Counted from the stretch's first letter, positions 16,218 to 26,079 are shown. The stretch is DNA of 64,000 nucleotides from Hylemonella sp. (GCF_027532185.1 NZ_JAPZSV010000005.1:248001-312000); one strand, 5' to 3'. The notes: generated from the letters alone by a model not told the origin. Translations and numbers: made by a program.

Positions 16218-18950
16218 ATGGCTACCCCGCTCTCCTACATGCAGCGCATGCAGCTGGCCCAGAAGACGCGTGAGCGTTTTCTGGCGGATGCGCAGAAGCT
16301 CCTGGTGGAGCTCGGGGGCTTGGTCCAGGACCGTCTGACCGCGCTGCTCAACGAGCGGGGTACCACGCGCGACATGCAGAACCGGCGCGATGCCTGGATG
16401 CTGTTCCAGAAGCAGCGTGGCGCCTGGATCGACGGCACCATGACCGTCTGGCAGGAGGCGCTCAAGTCCCCGGCCGGCAAGAAGCTCGAGAAGAAGAAAG
16501 ACGAACTGTCCCTGGAGGGCGACGGCGGGCTGTCGCTGGTGGGGACCGATGCGGTCGAGAACAAGATCCTGGCGTCGCGCCTGGTGCTGGCCGTGGTCGA
16601 AAAGGTCGGTTCCGAGCTGGACGACTTGCGCGTGCGCATCAAGACCCTCGAAAACCGCGACGACCTTGAGGGCCACGATCTGTTGCGCCCGGAGGTGCTG
16701 ATCCTGCTCATGGTCGAGCAGTGGACCACCTGCGGCATGCCGCGCGAGTCCTGGCCCATGGTGGCAGAGGTGGTGCAGAAGCACCTGATCGAGAAGCTCA
16801 AGGTGGCCTATGCCAACGGCAACGAGTTCTTGATTCAGCAGGGCGTGATGCCCACCATCGATCTCAAGGACCGGGTCAAGCGTGGTGCGGTCGGCCGCCG
16901 GCCGCCACCGCCCCCCGGTGCGCCGCCCCAGGATCCCATGGCCGGTGGCGATTCCCAGCTGCAGGGCGACCCCGGCAGCGGGGGCTGGGCTTCGGGTCCG
17001 GCGCCCGCCTATGGCCCGGCAGGCGCTCAGGCCTATCCGCAGTCCTATCCCAGTCAGGCCTATGGCGCCGGTCAGGCCGTGGTGTCGGCCCCGGCGCCGC
17101 TGGGCGCTGGCCAGATGCCCATGGCCCGCGGCCCGGCTGGCGGTGGGGCGTCCATGCCGCCGCCGCAGCCGGCCTATCCGGGCCAGCCGTCTGCCCCGGC
17201 CGGCATGCCAGCGGGCCGCGGCAGTGGTGGCCAGCTGTTTGGTGGCCGCCTGGGTTGGGATGACGGGGGCGCCGTTGCGCCGCCTTCCAGGCCCGGGCGC
17301 ATGCCTGGAGTCGGGGCGGGGGGCACCAGCTCCATGCCGGCCGCGCTGGGCCAGACGCCGGCCCAGATGCACCAGGCCATGGCCCAGGGGGCTCCGTCAC
17401 AGTACGGCGGGACTCACGAGGAAACCCGTCTGCTGACACAGACCACGCCGCTGGCGCGCACGCGCAGCCGGGCGCAGGGCATGTTTGGTCAGCTCAAGCG
17501 CCTGCTGGTCGGTGTGGGGGCGGGAGATTTCAGCGCCACCTCAGCCCAGCCGCCGTCGCCGGCCCTGGCCGCAGCGATTGCTGAGCGTCCGCAATACGCA
17601 GGCGGGAGTGCTGGCGGTGGAACGGGCACGGTCTATGAAGATTTCAGCCCGGCGGGTGTGGTCAAGGTGGCGGAGAAGCTGCGCGAGAAGACCGACGAGC
17701 TCAAGAAGAAGGCTGAGACCAAGAGCGAGAAAGCCATCATCGAGATGGTGGCCCTGATGTTCCAGGCCATCCTGGCCGAGGAGCGCATCCCGACGACGAT
17801 CCGGGTCTGGTTTGCGCGCCTGCAGATGCCGGTGTTGCGTGTCGCCCTGGGGGATCCCGAGTTCTTCGGCTCCATCAACCATCCCGCGCGTCAGCTCATC
17901 GACCGCATGGGCTCGTGCGTGCTGGGCTTCGATGCCACGGGCATCTCGGGCAGCGCGCTGGAAGCCGAGATCAAGCGCATCGTGCAGGTGATCGAGCAGT
18001 ACCCCGAGACCGGCAAGCGCGTCTTCCAGATCGTCTACGACGAATTCCAGAAGTTTCTTTCCAAGTACCTGACCGGCAAGCAAACGACGCAGAAGGTCGT
18101 GAGCGTGGCGCAGCAGGTCGAGCAGAAGGAGACGCTGACCATCCAGTACACGATCGAGATGCGCAACCTGCTCAAGGACATCCCGGTGCGTGACGAGATC
18201 CGCACCTTCCTGTTCAAGGTCTGGGCCGAGGTGCTGGCGGTTTCGGCGGTACGCAAAGGCCCCAAGGACGCCGAGACCGTGGCGCTCAAGAAGGCGGCGG
18301 CCGACCTCGTGTGGTCGGCCAGCGCCAAGCCCAACCGCAATGATCGCGCCCGTGTGATCCAGGATCTGCCGCAACTGCTGCAGCGCCTGCGCTCAGGCAT
18401 GAGCCTGCTGGGCACGTCCCCGACGGACCAGGATGCGCACATCAAGATCGTCAGCGACACCATGGCCGACGCCTTCATGTCCAAGACCCAGGCCATTCCG
18501 CAGGCCCAGATCGACGCCATGACACAGCGCCTGGCCAATCTGGAAGACTTCGTCAGCGAGGACGGTCTGGGCGATCTGCCGCTGGACGCCGAGAGCATCG
18601 AGATGATGCTGGGCATTGATGCCTCCACCATCGACGTGGTCACCAATGGCGGCTCCAAACCCACGCCAGCCATGGTCGCCTGGGCGCAGGAGCTGCAACC
18701 CGGCTCCTGGTTCACGCTGGACCACAACGGCAAGGTCAACCAGGTCCAGTTCGTCTGGCGCAGCGACCGCAAGCACCTCAACCTCTTTGCCTCCAGCGAC
18801 GGCCACAGCTACCTGATCCAGGCCGGCCGTCTGGCCGCCTACCTGCAGGCTGGCCTGCTGCTGCCGCAGGAAGAGGAGACGCTGACCGTGCGCGCAACCC
18901 GCGAGGCGCTGACGCGGCTCGAAGCCAACCCGGAGCGCCTCGTCGCCTGA
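16218..18950 (+). CDS. DUF1631 family protein, unknown function
   Basis: A 910-residue soluble-looking protein without signal peptide or membrane helix. Its N-terminal helical region (about 1-220) and a long central helical region (about 460-790) match DUF1631, which is widespread in beta- and gammaproteobacteria. Between them, about residues 220-420 form a low-complexity linker rich in Pro, Gly, Ala and Gln. The C-terminal segment (about 815-880, with ELQPGSWFTLDHNGKVNQVQ and FVWRSDRKHLNLFAS) reads like a small PilZ-like beta-barrel, but I see no clear RxxxR/DxSxxG pair, so cyclic-di-GMP binding is only a possibility. Databases sometimes mislabel the family as thymidine phosphorylase; nothing here supports that. 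Confidence 0.85.
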   Translation: MATPLSYMQRMQLAQKTRERFLADAQKLLVELGGLVQDRLTALLNERGTTRDMQNRRDAWMLFQKQRGAWIDGTMTVWQEALKSPAGKKLEKKKDELSLEGDGGLSLVGTDAVENKILASRLVLAVVEKVGSELDDLRVRIKTLENRDDLEGHDLLRPEVLILLMVEQWTTCGMPRESWPMVAEVVQKHLIEKLKVAYANGNEFLIQQGVMPTIDLKDRVKRGAVGRRPPPPPGAPPQDPMAGGDSQLQGDPGSGGWASGPAPAYGPAGAQAYPQSYPSQAYGAGQAVVSAPAPLGAGQMPMARGPAGGGASMPPPQPAYPGQPSAPAGMPAGRGSGGQLFGGRLGWDDGGAVAPPSRPGRMPGVGAGGTSSMPAALGQTPAQMHQAMAQGAPSQYGGTHEETRLLTQTTPLARTRSRAQGMFGQLKRLLVGVGAGDFSATSAQPPSPALAAAIAERPQYAGGSAGGGTGTVYEDFSPAGVVKVAEKLREKTDELKKKAETKSEKAIIEMVALMFQAILAEERIPTTIRVWFARLQMPVLRVALGDPEFFGSINHPARQLIDRMGSCVLGFDATGISGSALEAEIKRIVQVIEQYPETGKRVFQIVYDEFQKFLSKYLTGKQTTQKVVSVAQQVEQKETLTIQYTIEMRNLLKDIPVRDEIRTFLFKVWAEVLAVSAVRKGPKDAETVALKKAAADLVWSASAKPNRNDRARVIQDLPQLLQRLRSGMSLLGTSPTDQDAHIKIVSDTMADAFMSKTQAIPQAQIDAMTQRLANLEDFVSEDGLGDLPLDAESIEMMLGIDASTIDVVTNGGSKPTPAMVAWAQELQPGSWFTLDHNGKVNQVQFVWRSDRKHLNLFASSDGHSYLIQAGRLAAYLQAGLLLPQEEETLTVRATREALTRLEANPERLVA

Positions 18951-18956
18951 AGTGCA

Positions 18957-18978
18957 AAGGCCCCGCATGCGGGGCCTT
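18957..18978. terminator. Palindromic terminator between DUF1631 gene and smg
   Basis: A perfect 22-bp palindrome, AAGGCCCC-GCATGC-GGGGCCTT, lies seven bases after the DUF1631 stop and 21 bases beyond the convergent smg stop. It can form the same GC-rich hairpin on either strand. The T-tract is short, so it is a modest bidirectional terminator. Confidence 0.7.
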
Positions 18979-18999
18979 GCTCATGGAGGGCGATTGGGC

Positions 19000-19497
19000 T
19001 CAGTGTGCCAGGCGCTCGGCGTGGTCGTCGTAGAGCTCGTCGAGGATCAGCGCATCCGGCTCTTCGCCAAAACTCCAGTACACCATGAGGATGATGATCT
19101 TCAGGTCGTCCAGGGCCATGGGCTCGCCGGGGATGGCCATGGCGCGGTCCAGCACCACCTCGCGCATGGGCGGCGGCAGCACGCCAGCCGATTCCAGGAA
19201 GCTGACGAAGCCCAGGCATTCAGCCCCCAGGTGGTTCTGTTCGGCCACCGAGTAGACACGCAGGCTGTCCGGCGACTGCACGCGGGGAAGATCGGTAGCG
19301 TGAGCTGTGTCGGGCTCGGCATCCAGCCAGAGCGTGCTCTGGGCCGCGAGGTTCAGGCCGTCGAGCCAGAGCAGGGCGTCGCGGATCTCGTCGGCGTCGA
19401 AGCCGATGGCGTTGAGCTTGCGTTCAAGTTGCGGGAGTTCGGGGCAGGCATCGCCGCGCCAGTAGTTTTCGTACACGTACACAAGCACTTCGAACAT
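19000..19497 (-). CDS. smg: Smg family protein (DUF494)
   Basis: A 165-residue protein beginning MFEVLVYVYENYWRGDACPE, the hallmark start of the Smg/DUF494 family, with the conserved acidic LERKLNAIGFDADEIRDALL segment. The family is almost always found between dprA and topA in proteobacteria, and here dprA lies directly upstream on the same strand. The function is not known. An upstream in-frame extension of 26 residues is rejected because homology begins at this Met and a TATATT hexamer sits six bases before it. Confidence 0.93.
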   Translation of the reverse strand: MFEVLVYVYENYWRGDACPELPQLERKLNAIGFDADEIRDALLWLDGLNLAAQSTLWLDAEPDTAHATDLPRVQSPDSLRVYSVAEQNHLGAECLGFVSFLESAGVLPPPMREVVLDRAMAIPGEPMALDDLKIIILMVYWSFGEEPDALILDELYDDHAERLAH

Positions 19498-19503
19498 GGC
19501 TTC

Positions 19504-19509
19504 AATATA
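19504..19509 (-). promoter_or_regulatory. -10-like hexamer 6 nt before smg
   Basis: On the minus strand TATATT (4 of 6 to consensus) is followed by GAAGCC and the smg ATG. If used, the message would start at the ATG. The -35 region is poor (CTGGCG at 17 bp). Confidence 0.4.
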
Positions 19510-19588
19510 GCGCAGAACGCGCGGGGCGCCAGCGGGAAATGGGTGGTGTTCAGGGCGCTGTTGCGCCCGGTGCACGTCGCGCCCTGCG

Positions 19589-20713
19589 TCAGCTGCGGAC
19601 CAGGCGCTGCAGCAGTCCGCCGGGCAGACGGGCGACCAACCCTTCGAGTTCCAGGGCCATCAGGCGCGCCTGCAGGCGGGCGGTGTCCAGGCCCGTGCGG
19701 GCCTGCAAGGCGTCCAGGCTCACCGGATCCATGCCCAGGGCCTGCAGCACCTCATCCGGCTCCGGTGCGATGGGCGCTGATGCAGCGGGTGCTGCAGAGA
19801 CGCCCGCGGCCCAGCCAGGCAGGTCTTCAAGCACGTCCTGTGCCGACTCGACCAGCTTGGCGCCCTGGCGTATCAGGGCATGGCAGCCGCGCGATTGCGT
19901 GGCGTGGATGGAGCCGGGAATGGCAAACACTTCCTTGCCCTGCTCGGCCGCCAGGCGTGCCGTGATCAGTGAACCTGATTGCAGGGCGGCCTCCACGACC
20001 AGCGTGGCATTCGAGAGCCCGGCGATCAGCCGGTTGCGCCGCGGGAAATTGGCCGGGAGCGGCGGCGTGCCCAGGGGGTATTCGCTGACGATCAGCCCAT
20101 GCTCGCTGATGCGGTGCGCCAGCGCGTGATGGCTCTTGGGATAGACCCGATCCGCCCCGGTACCGACTACGGCCACCGTGGCCAGGCGTTCTGCGCCACG
20201 TGCGCCCGCCAGTGCGCCTTCATGAGCCGCGCCGTCGATGCCGAGCGCCAGGCCGGAGACGATGGTCAGGCCCTGCTCGGCCAGCGCCATGGCGAACTGG
20301 CGCGCGTTGAGTGCGCCCTGGGGCGTGGGGTTGCGGCTGCCGACGATGGCCAGACTGCGGCTGCTGTCCAGCGTCAGATCCAGCCGCCCGCTCAGGTAGA
20401 GCAGCAGCGGTGGGTCTTCGATGTTCAGCAAGGCCTGGGGGTAGGCCGCATCGCCCAGCGCCACCACGGCGCGTGTCGCTGGGTCGGCCTGCAGCCAGGC
20501 CCAGGTGCTGTCCAGCAGAGCGGCCCAGCCCTCTGGAATCTGCAGCAGGGCGTTGGCCTGGGCCGGGCTCAGGACAGCCTGTAGCGCCTGGGGTGTCTGG
20601 GTGTAGAGCCCCTCGGGCGGCCCGAAAGCCGCGAGCAGACGGCGTGCGCTGGTGTCACCAAGACCCGGGGTGAGCGTCAGGCGCAGCCAGGCGCCCAGTT
20701 CCTCGCGCTCCAT
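19589..20713 (-). CDS. dprA: DNA-processing protein DprA
   Basis: A 374-residue protein that binds incoming single-stranded DNA and loads RecA during natural transformation. The N-terminal helical SAM-like part begins ELGAWLRLTLTPGLGDTSAR. The Rossmann-like core carries the family motifs SRSLAIVGSRNPTPQG, SGLALGIDGAAHEGAL and GTGADRVYPKSH, then PLPANFPRRNRLIAGLS and ITARLAAEQGKEVFAIPGS. The C-terminal winged-helix domain covers about residues 300-374. It lies between the LysM gene (29 bp upstream) and smg on the same strand, the usual neighbourhood. Confidence 0.96.
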   Translation of the reverse strand: MEREELGAWLRLTLTPGLGDTSARRLLAAFGPPEGLYTQTPQALQAVLSPAQANALLQIPEGWAALLDSTWAWLQADPATRAVVALGDAAYPQALLNIEDPPLLLYLSGRLDLTLDSSRSLAIVGSRNPTPQGALNARQFAMALAEQGLTIVSGLALGIDGAAHEGALAGARGAERLATVAVVGTGADRVYPKSHHALAHRISEHGLIVSEYPLGTPPLPANFPRRNRLIAGLSNATLVVEAALQSGSLITARLAAEQGKEVFAIPGSIHATQSRGCHALIRQGAKLVESAQDVLEDLPGWAAGVSAAPAASAPIAPEPDEVLQALGMDPVSLDALQARTGLDTARLQARLMALELEGLVARLPGGLLQRLVRS

Positions 20714-20742
20714 GGTCTGTGGCGCGACGCGTGTGCAGGGCC

Positions 20743-22026
20743 TTACTGCGGCGTGGCCAGGCGGTCCCCAACCCGGACCGCATCCGTGATGTCCAGGATC
20801 AGGCCGTAGGACAGCTTCTCGTAGACGCGGAAGACCATGAGCAGACCATTGCGCTCATTGGGAAGCTTGATCAGCGGCCGTGTCGGATCGGTCGTGTCGG
20901 TGAGCTGCAGGCCGTCCTTGAGGATGGCCAGCACGTGGCCGCTCTGGATGCCATCGCGGCGTCCGCGGTTGAGCACCACCACCTGGTTCTGCGAAGCATT
21001 GACCACCGTGCTGTTGCCGTAGATTGAGACGATGCGGCCGGTGATGTTGCCCGCCGGCGCGCGCGGCACGAAGTTCAGAAACTCGCGCTCGGGCTCGGGG
21101 GCCATGCGGTCACCCACCAGCATCTCGCTCTTGGCGGCTGTGATGTCGATGGTGGCCGGCACCAGGGCGGTGTTGACCTTGCCGCCGGCGGAGGCGATCT
21201 CGGTGCTGCCCTCGCTGCGTGCGAGCACGGCCTTGCCCAGGAACTCGGCTTCGTAGCCCAGGATCTCCCCGGTCTCCGGGTCCTTCAGCGGCCTGGCCTC
21301 ACGGAAGATGCGGTACTGCTTGAGCTTGGGCTGGTCGTCCAGCAGCGGGGCGCTGGCGGGGCCACGGGCATAGACGCGGTCGCCGCGGCCGATGATCACA
21401 CGGTTCTCGCCAGCCGCGACGATGCGTGGCGCCATCCGCATCTCGCCCTCTTCAACGATCAGGGGTTCGGCCAGAAAGCCTTCGATGTCGCGGGTGCGCA
21501 GAGCGGTCAGCGGCGTCTTGTAGTCCTCGTAGCGGATGCTGGGCGACAGACGCACGGTCTCAATGCCGGCATCGCCATCGCGGCTGCTCGCCGTGCCGGC
21601 TGCCGTCGTGCCGCTGCTGCTCGCCGTTGCGGGCTCACCAGCGCCAGCGCCCGGGGGCGTGCTGCTGAGCAGGGCGCGGCCGTCGCGCTTGATCAGATAG
21701 AGCGCCTGGCCCGGGAAGATCAGGTGGGGATTGAGGATCTCCTCCATGTTCATGCCCCAGAGCTCGGGCCAGCGCCAGGGACTCTTGAGGTACATCCTGG
21801 AGATGCCCCAGAGCGTGTCGCCAGCTTTGACCACATAGCTGTCCGGCGCTTCGGGGGCCAGCTCGGACAGGGGGACGCCCGCCTGGGCCACCTTGTCGGC
21901 CGTGGACCGTTGCTCCTGCGAGATCGGCAGGTTGGGGAATTTCTGGCTCCAGACCGGCAGGCTCAGCAGGCCCAGGGCTGCGATCATGGAAACGCGGGCG
22001 CTGACCCCCATCCTGCTTGTCGTCAT
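20743..22026 (-). CDS. Secreted LysM domain protein
   Basis: A 427-residue exported protein. Starting at the ATG at 22026 gives a signal peptide (VSMIAALGLLSLPVWSQ). A LysM peptidoglycan-binding module follows at about residues 56-110 (DSYVVKAGDTLWGISRMYLK; LIFPGQALYLI). The remaining 300 residues are a beta-rich conserved region (YEAEFLGKAVLARSEG; VVVLNRGRRDGIQSGHVLAI) found in many betaproteobacterial LysM proteins next to dprA and def; its role is not known to me. The upstream in-frame extension of 20 residues is charged and would spoil the signal, so I reject it. Divergent to def. Confidence 0.9.
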   Translation of the reverse strand: MTTSRMGVSARVSMIAALGLLSLPVWSQKFPNLPISQEQRSTADKVAQAGVPLSELAPEAPDSYVVKAGDTLWGISRMYLKSPWRWPELWGMNMEEILNPHLIFPGQALYLIKRDGRALLSSTPPGAGAGEPATASSSGTTAAGTASSRDGDAGIETVRLSPSIRYEDYKTPLTALRTRDIEGFLAEPLIVEEGEMRMAPRIVAAGENRVIIGRGDRVYARGPASAPLLDDQPKLKQYRIFREARPLKDPETGEILGYEAEFLGKAVLARSEGSTEIASAGGKVNTALVPATIDITAAKSEMLVGDRMAPEPEREFLNFVPRAPAGNITGRIVSIYGNSTVVNASQNQVVVLNRGRRDGIQSGHVLAILKDGLQLTDTTDPTRPLIKLPNERNGLLMVFRVYEKLSYGLILDITDAVRVGDRLATPQ

Positions 22027-22212
22027 GTAATGCTGCTTCACGATGCCCCCGGCTGGTTCCGGGCGCGGGCAGACCGCCCGCCTCACCCGGAAAACTTAAT
22101 AAATCACGCGCGATTTTGCGCCCAAGCCCTTGATTGGGCAATGTTTTCTGAACTTTGTTGCAAACTGGTCGGGCAAAAGTGGCGAAAATAGCGACACCCG
22201 AGAGCTTTTTTT
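22027..22212. promoter_or_regulatory. Divergent intergenic region, LysM gene and def
   Basis: A 186-bp gap, the longest in the window, with AT-rich patches at 22094-22120 and 22141-22215. Leftward, TTGGGC and TTTATT about 16 bp apart make a plausible sigma-70 promoter for the LysM gene. Rightward, TTGCAA (22158-22163) with GAAAAT (22184-22189) has a long 20-bp spacer and is doubtful. No gene or strong hairpin is visible. Confidence 0.4.
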
Positions 22213-22722
22213 ATGGCACTGCTACCCATCCTCTGTTTTCCCGACGAGCGCCTGCACACGGTGGCCAAGCCTGTGCAGGCCGTGGACGCGCGCATCAAGC
22301 AGCTGATCGCCGACATGTTCGAGACCATGCACGACTCGCACGGCATCGGTCTGGCGGCGACCCAGGTCAATGTGCACGAGCGTCTGATCGTCATCGACGT
22401 GTCCGAGGGGCGTGATCAGCCTCTGGTGCTCATCAATCCCGAGATCGTCTGGGCCAGTCCCGAGACCAGGATCAACGACGAGGGTTGCCTGTCCGTGCCC
22501 GGCATCTACGACGGCGTCGAGCGTCATGAGCGCGTGCACGTGCGTGCGCTCGACGGCGAGGGCAAGGAGCAGTTGATCGAGGCCGAGGGCCTGCTGGCCA
22601 TCTGCATCCAGCACGAGATGGACCATCTCATGGGCAAGGTCTTCGTCGAGTACCTCTCGCCGCTCAAGCGCAACCGCATCAAGACCAAGATGCTCAAGGC
22701 CCAACGCGAGGCGCAGCGTTGA
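22213..22722 (+). CDS. def: Peptide deformylase
   Basis: A 169-residue metalloenzyme that removes the formyl group from nascent proteins. All three family motifs are intact: [17 protein letters not shown] with the metal-binding Cys, and QHEMDHL with the HExxH-type metal ligands and catalytic Glu. The length equals the type 1 family norm. Its stop overlaps the TTG start of fmt by 4 bp (TTGA), giving the classical def-fmt pair. Confidence 0.98.
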   Translation: MALLPILCFPDERLHTVAKPVQAVDARIKQLIADMFETMHDSHGIGLAATQVNVHERLIVIDVSEGRDQPLVLINPEIVWASPETRINDEGCLSVPGIYDGVERHERVHVRALDGEGKEQLIEAEGLLAICIQHEMDHLMGKVFVEYLSPLKRNRIKTKMLKAQREAQR

Positions 22723-23681
22723 GAGTCGTCTTCGCCGGCACGCCCGAGTTCGCCCGGGTGGCGCTGGAGAGGCTGCACGCCGCCGGTTTCACCCTCCCCC
22801 TGGTCCTGACCCAGCCTGACCGGCCCGCCGGCCGTGGCATGAAGCTGCAGGCCTCGCCCGTCAAGCAGTTCGCGCTGGCGCACGGCATCGCCGTGGCGCA
22901 GCCGATGAGCCTGCGGCTCGACGGCAAATACCCGCAAGAGGCTGCCGCGGCGCGCTCGGCGATGGAAGCCGCGCAGCCCGACGTGATCGTGGTCGCTGCC
23001 TACGGACTGATCCTGCCGCCCTGGGTGCTGGCTCTGCCGCGCCTCGGTTGCCTCAACATCCACGCCTCGCTGCTGCCGCGCTGGCGCGGCGCCGCACCCA
23101 TCCATCGCGCCATCGAGGCCGGCGATGCCGAGACTGGCGTGACCATCATGCAGATGGACGCCGGGCTGGACACGGGCGACATGCTGCTCGTCGAGCGCCT
23201 GCCCATTGCAGACAGCGACACGACAGGCAGCCTGCATGACAGGCTGGCCGTGCTCGGGGGGCGCCTCATCGTCGAGGCGCTGGAGATCGCCGCTTGCGGC
23301 GGGCTCACGCGCACGCCGCAACCCGCCGAGGGCGTGAGCTACGCGCACAAGATCGAGAAGGCCGAGGCACAGCTGGACTGGAGCCAGCCGGCGCAGACGG
23401 TCGCGCGCCGCATCCGCGCCTTCAACCCCAACCCCGGCGCTGCCACGCTGTGGCAGGGTGAGGCCCTCAAGATCTGGCAGGCGCGGGTTGACGCGGGCAT
23501 GCAAGGCAGCGGCCACACGCCCGGCACCGTGCTGGCGGCCCAGGCCGATGGCATCCAGGTGCAGTGCGGGCAAGGGGTTGTTTGCGTGACAGAGTTGCAG
23601 CGTGCCGGCGGCAAGCGCCTGTCTGCGGCCGACTTCCTGCGCGGTCAGGCCCTGCCCGCAGGTACCGTGCTGGGCGTCTGA
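22719..23681 (+). CDS. fmt: Methionyl-tRNA formyltransferase
   Basis: A 320-residue enzyme that formylates initiator Met-tRNA using 10-formyl-tetrahydrofolate. The catalytic domain shows [37 protein letters not shown] and the key [20 protein letters not shown] segment with the active-site Asn and His. A C-terminal OB-type domain follows. The TTG start is chosen because it overlaps the def stop by 4 bp and gives the normal [12 protein letters not shown]-terminus. Confidence 0.97.
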   Translation: MRVVFAGTPEFARVALERLHAAGFTLPLVLTQPDRPAGRGMKLQASPVKQFALAHGIAVAQPMSLRLDGKYPQEAAAARSAMEAAQPDVIVVAAYGLILPPWVLALPRLGCLNIHASLLPRWRGAAPIHRAIEAGDAETGVTIMQMDAGLDTGDMLLVERLPIADSDTTGSLHDRLAVLGGRLIVEALEIAACGGLTRTPQPAEGVSYAHKIEKAEAQLDWSQPAQTVARRIRAFNPNPGAATLWQGEALKIWQARVDAGMQGSGHTPGTVLAAQADGIQVQCGQGVVCVTELQRAGGKRLSAADFLRGQALPAGTVLGV

Positions 23682-23684
23682 GTC

Positions 23685-24419
23685 ATGCGCAAGCTGCAGC
23701 AGTTCCTTGACCATCCCGAGTTCCGCCAGGGCATGCGCGACATGAGCTCGGTGGCGCCAGGCCTGGCGGCCTGGGGCATGATGACCGGCGTGGCCATGAT
23801 CAAGTCGGGCATGAGCCTGGTCGAGTCCCTCGCCATGACCTTGCTGGTCTACGCGGGCAGCTCGCAGCTGGCGGCCATTCCGCTGATCGCGGCCGGCGCG
23901 CCGGTGTTCGTGATCTGGGCCACGGGCTTTTGCGTGAACCTGCGTTTCGTGGTCTTCAGCGCCCACATGCGGCCTTATCTCATGCACCTGCCGCGGCGCT
24001 GGCGCCTGCTGGCGGGTTATCTCACGGCCGACATCAGCTATGTGATGTTCACCAAGCGCTTCCATCAGCCGCCTCAGACAGACCCGGAGCGCCGGGCCCA
24101 GCTGGCCTATCTCATGGGCGGTTGTGCCGTCAACTGGACCAGCTGGCAGACGGCCAGTCTGCTGGGCATTCTGCTGGCGCACTCCGTCCCCATGCACTGG
24201 GGCCTGGGCTTCGCGGGCATCCTGGCCCTGCTCGGCGTGGCCTGTTCGCTGGCGAGCAGCAAGTTGCGTGTGGTCTCGGCCGGCGTGGCCGGCGCCGCGG
24301 CCGTGGCGGTCTTCGCCCTGCCGTTCAAGCTCAACATTGTGGTGGCCATCGCCGCGGCTGTAGCCCTGTGCCTGCTGCTCGAAAAGACGCCGCCTTTCCG
24401 GCAGGAGGCCGCGCGATGA
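23685..24419 (+). CDS. AzlC family amino-acid exporter, large subunit
   Basis: A 244-residue membrane protein with the AzlC signature: a charged N-terminus (FRQGMRDMSSVAPGLAAWGM), the SSQLAAIPLIAAGAP loop and the LRFVVFSAHMRPYL segment. Family members export branched-chain or other amino acids together with a small AzlD subunit, which follows here with a 4-bp overlap (ATGA). The gene begins only three bases after the fmt stop, so it is likely transcribed with def-fmt. The substrate is not readable from the sequence. Confidence 0.9.
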   Translation: MRKLQQFLDHPEFRQGMRDMSSVAPGLAAWGMMTGVAMIKSGMSLVESLAMTLLVYAGSSQLAAIPLIAAGAPVFVIWATGFCVNLRFVVFSAHMRPYLMHLPRRWRLLAGYLTADISYVMFTKRFHQPPQTDPERRAQLAYLMGGCAVNWTSWQTASLLGILLAHSVPMHWGLGFAGILALLGVACSLASSKLRVVSAGVAGAAAVAVFALPFKLNIVVAIAAAVALCLLLEKTPPFRQEAAR

Positions 24420-24763
24420 GTGAAACCGACCTCTGGACCCTGGGGGTCATCGTGGGTCTGGCCGCCGTGACGGTCATCACGCGCTCCTTCTTCTTCATCT
24501 CCAGCCAGCCCTGGAGCCTGCCGCACTGGGCGCAGCGTGGCCTGCAGTACGCGCCCATCGCCGCGCTCGCCGCGGTGATCGTGCCCGAGATCGTGATGAG
24601 CCAGGGGCAGTTGCTGCAGAGCTGGCAGGACGCGCGTCTCTTCGCCGTGGCGTGCGGTGCCGCCTGGTACTTCTGGCAGCGCCGCAGCAGCTGGGCCATG
24701 CTCGGCACCATTGTGGTCGGCATGGCGGTCTACCTGCCGCTGCGCCTGGGTCTGGGCTGGTAA
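24416..24763 (+). CDS. AzlD family small transport subunit
   Basis: A 115-residue, four-helix membrane protein. It starts MSETDLWTLGVIVGLAAVTV, followed by the family's TRSFFFI segment and a central LQYAPIAALAAVIVPEIVM region. It is the obligatory partner of the AzlC-type protein upstream, whose stop it overlaps by 4 bp. The frame can be read further upstream, but that extension lies entirely inside azlC and is not real. Confidence 0.88.
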   Translation: MSETDLWTLGVIVGLAAVTVITRSFFFISSQPWSLPHWAQRGLQYAPIAALAAVIVPEIVMSQGQLLQSWQDARLFAVACGAAWYFWQRRSSWAMLGTIVVGMAVYLPLRLGLGW

Positions 24764-24841
24764 GGCCCTCTAGAATCGGGGGCTGATGCATCCCGGCCCT
24801 GCGCCTGATGGATGCCCCGGTTTCCAACTTCCAGTCCCATC

Positions 24842-26032
24842 ATGAACTTCCTCCGCTTCCAGACCCTGTGCGAACAGGGACAGGCCCAGAACCAGCGCGT
24901 CTTCATCCGCGCCGACCTCAACGTCCCGCAGGATGACCAGGGGGCCATCACCGAAGACACCCGTATCCGCGCCTCCATTCCCTGCATCGAGATGGCGCTC
25001 AAGGCCGGCGCGGCCGTGATGGTGACCTCTCACCTGGGCCGGCCCACCGAAGGTGAGATGAAGCCCGAGGACAGCCTGGCACCGGTCGCCAAGCGCCTGG
25101 GCGAGCTCATGGGGCGCGAGGTGCCGTTGGTGAGCAACTGGCTGGATGGCGTCCAGGTCCAGCCTGGCCAGCTGGTCATGCTCGAGAACGTGCGTGTCAA
25201 CAAGGGTGAAAAGAAGAACAGCGAAGAGCTCAGCAGGAAGATGGCCGCGCTCTGCGACATCTTCGTACACGACGCCTTCGGCACCGCGCACCGGGCCGAG
25301 GCCTCGACCTACGGCATCGCGCAGTACGCCAAGGTCGCCTGCGCGGGCCCGCTGCTGGCCGCCGAGATGGACGCCATCTCCAAGGCGTTGCAGAACCCCA
25401 AGCGTCCCCTGGTGGCCATCGTCGGGGGCTCCAAGGTGTCCACCAAGCTGTCCATCCTCAAGACCCTGGCCTCGCGCGTGGACCAGCTCATCGTGGGTGG
25501 CGGCATCGCCAACACCTTCCTGCTGGCTGCGGGCAAGCGTATCGGTGACTCGCTGGCCGAGCCCGAGATGGTGCGCGAGGCGCAGCAGGTCATGGACATG
25601 ATGAAGGAGCGCGGTGCTGAAGTGCCGCTGCCGGTGGACGTGGTGGTGGCCGACGAGCTGTCCTCGCTGGCCCGCGCCAACCTCGTGGCCGCGGACCAGG
25701 TCGGCCCGCATGACCGCATCCTGGACATCGGTCCCAAGAGCGCGGCCAAGCTGGCCGACATCGTGGCCCACGCCGGCACCATCGTCTGGAACGGTCCCGT
25801 GGGCGTGTTCGAATACGACCAGTTTGCCGGCGGCACCAAGATGCTGGCGGCGGCGATTGCCCACTCGGATGCCTTCTCCATTGCTGGCGGCGGCGACACC
25901 TTGGCGGCCATCGCCAAGTTCAACATCACGGACCAGGTGGGCTACATCTCGACCGGGGGCGGTGCCTTTCTGGAGGTGCTGGAAGGCAAGACCTTGCCGG
26001 CCTTCGAGATCCTGGCCCAACGCGCGGCCTGA
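24842..26032 (+). CDS. pgk: Phosphoglycerate kinase
   Basis: A 396-residue glycolytic enzyme that transfers the 1-phosphate of 1,3-bisphosphoglycerate to ADP. Visible motifs are the substrate-binding [10 protein letters not shown] and [10 protein letters not shown] segments in the N-domain, the hinge and nucleotide loop [12 protein letters not shown], and the C-terminal [13 protein letters not shown]. An in-frame ATG at 24812 would add ten unrelated residues, so the internal ATG is used. A TAGAAT hexamer near 24769 could be its -10. A good hairpin follows the gene, and pyk is next on the same strand. Confidence 0.98.
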   Translation: MNFLRFQTLCEQGQAQNQRVFIRADLNVPQDDQGAITEDTRIRASIPCIEMALKAGAAVMVTSHLGRPTEGEMKPEDSLAPVAKRLGELMGREVPLVSNWLDGVQVQPGQLVMLENVRVNKGEKKNSEELSRKMAALCDIFVHDAFGTAHRAEASTYGIAQYAKVACAGPLLAAEMDAISKALQNPKRPLVAIVGGSKVSTKLSILKTLASRVDQLIVGGGIANTFLLAAGKRIGDSLAEPEMVREAQQVMDMMKERGAEVPLPVDVVVADELSSLARANLVAADQVGPHDRILDIGPKSAAKLADIVAHAGTIVWNGPVGVFEYDQFAGGTKMLAAAIAHSDAFSIAGGGDTLAAIAKFNITDQVGYISTGGGAFLEVLEGKTLPAFEILAQRAA

Positions 26033-26056
26033 GCGGCTCCCGCGTCCCGCTGCAAC

Positions 26057-26079
26057 AACGGCCCCTCCGGGGCCGTTTG
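26057..26079 (+). terminator. Hairpin terminator after pgk
   Basis: Perfect nine-base arms AACGGCCCC (26057-26065) and GGGGCCGTT (26069-26077) flank a three-base loop, with a short T-run. It lies 24 bases after the pgk stop and would partly separate pgk from pyk. Confidence 0.75.
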
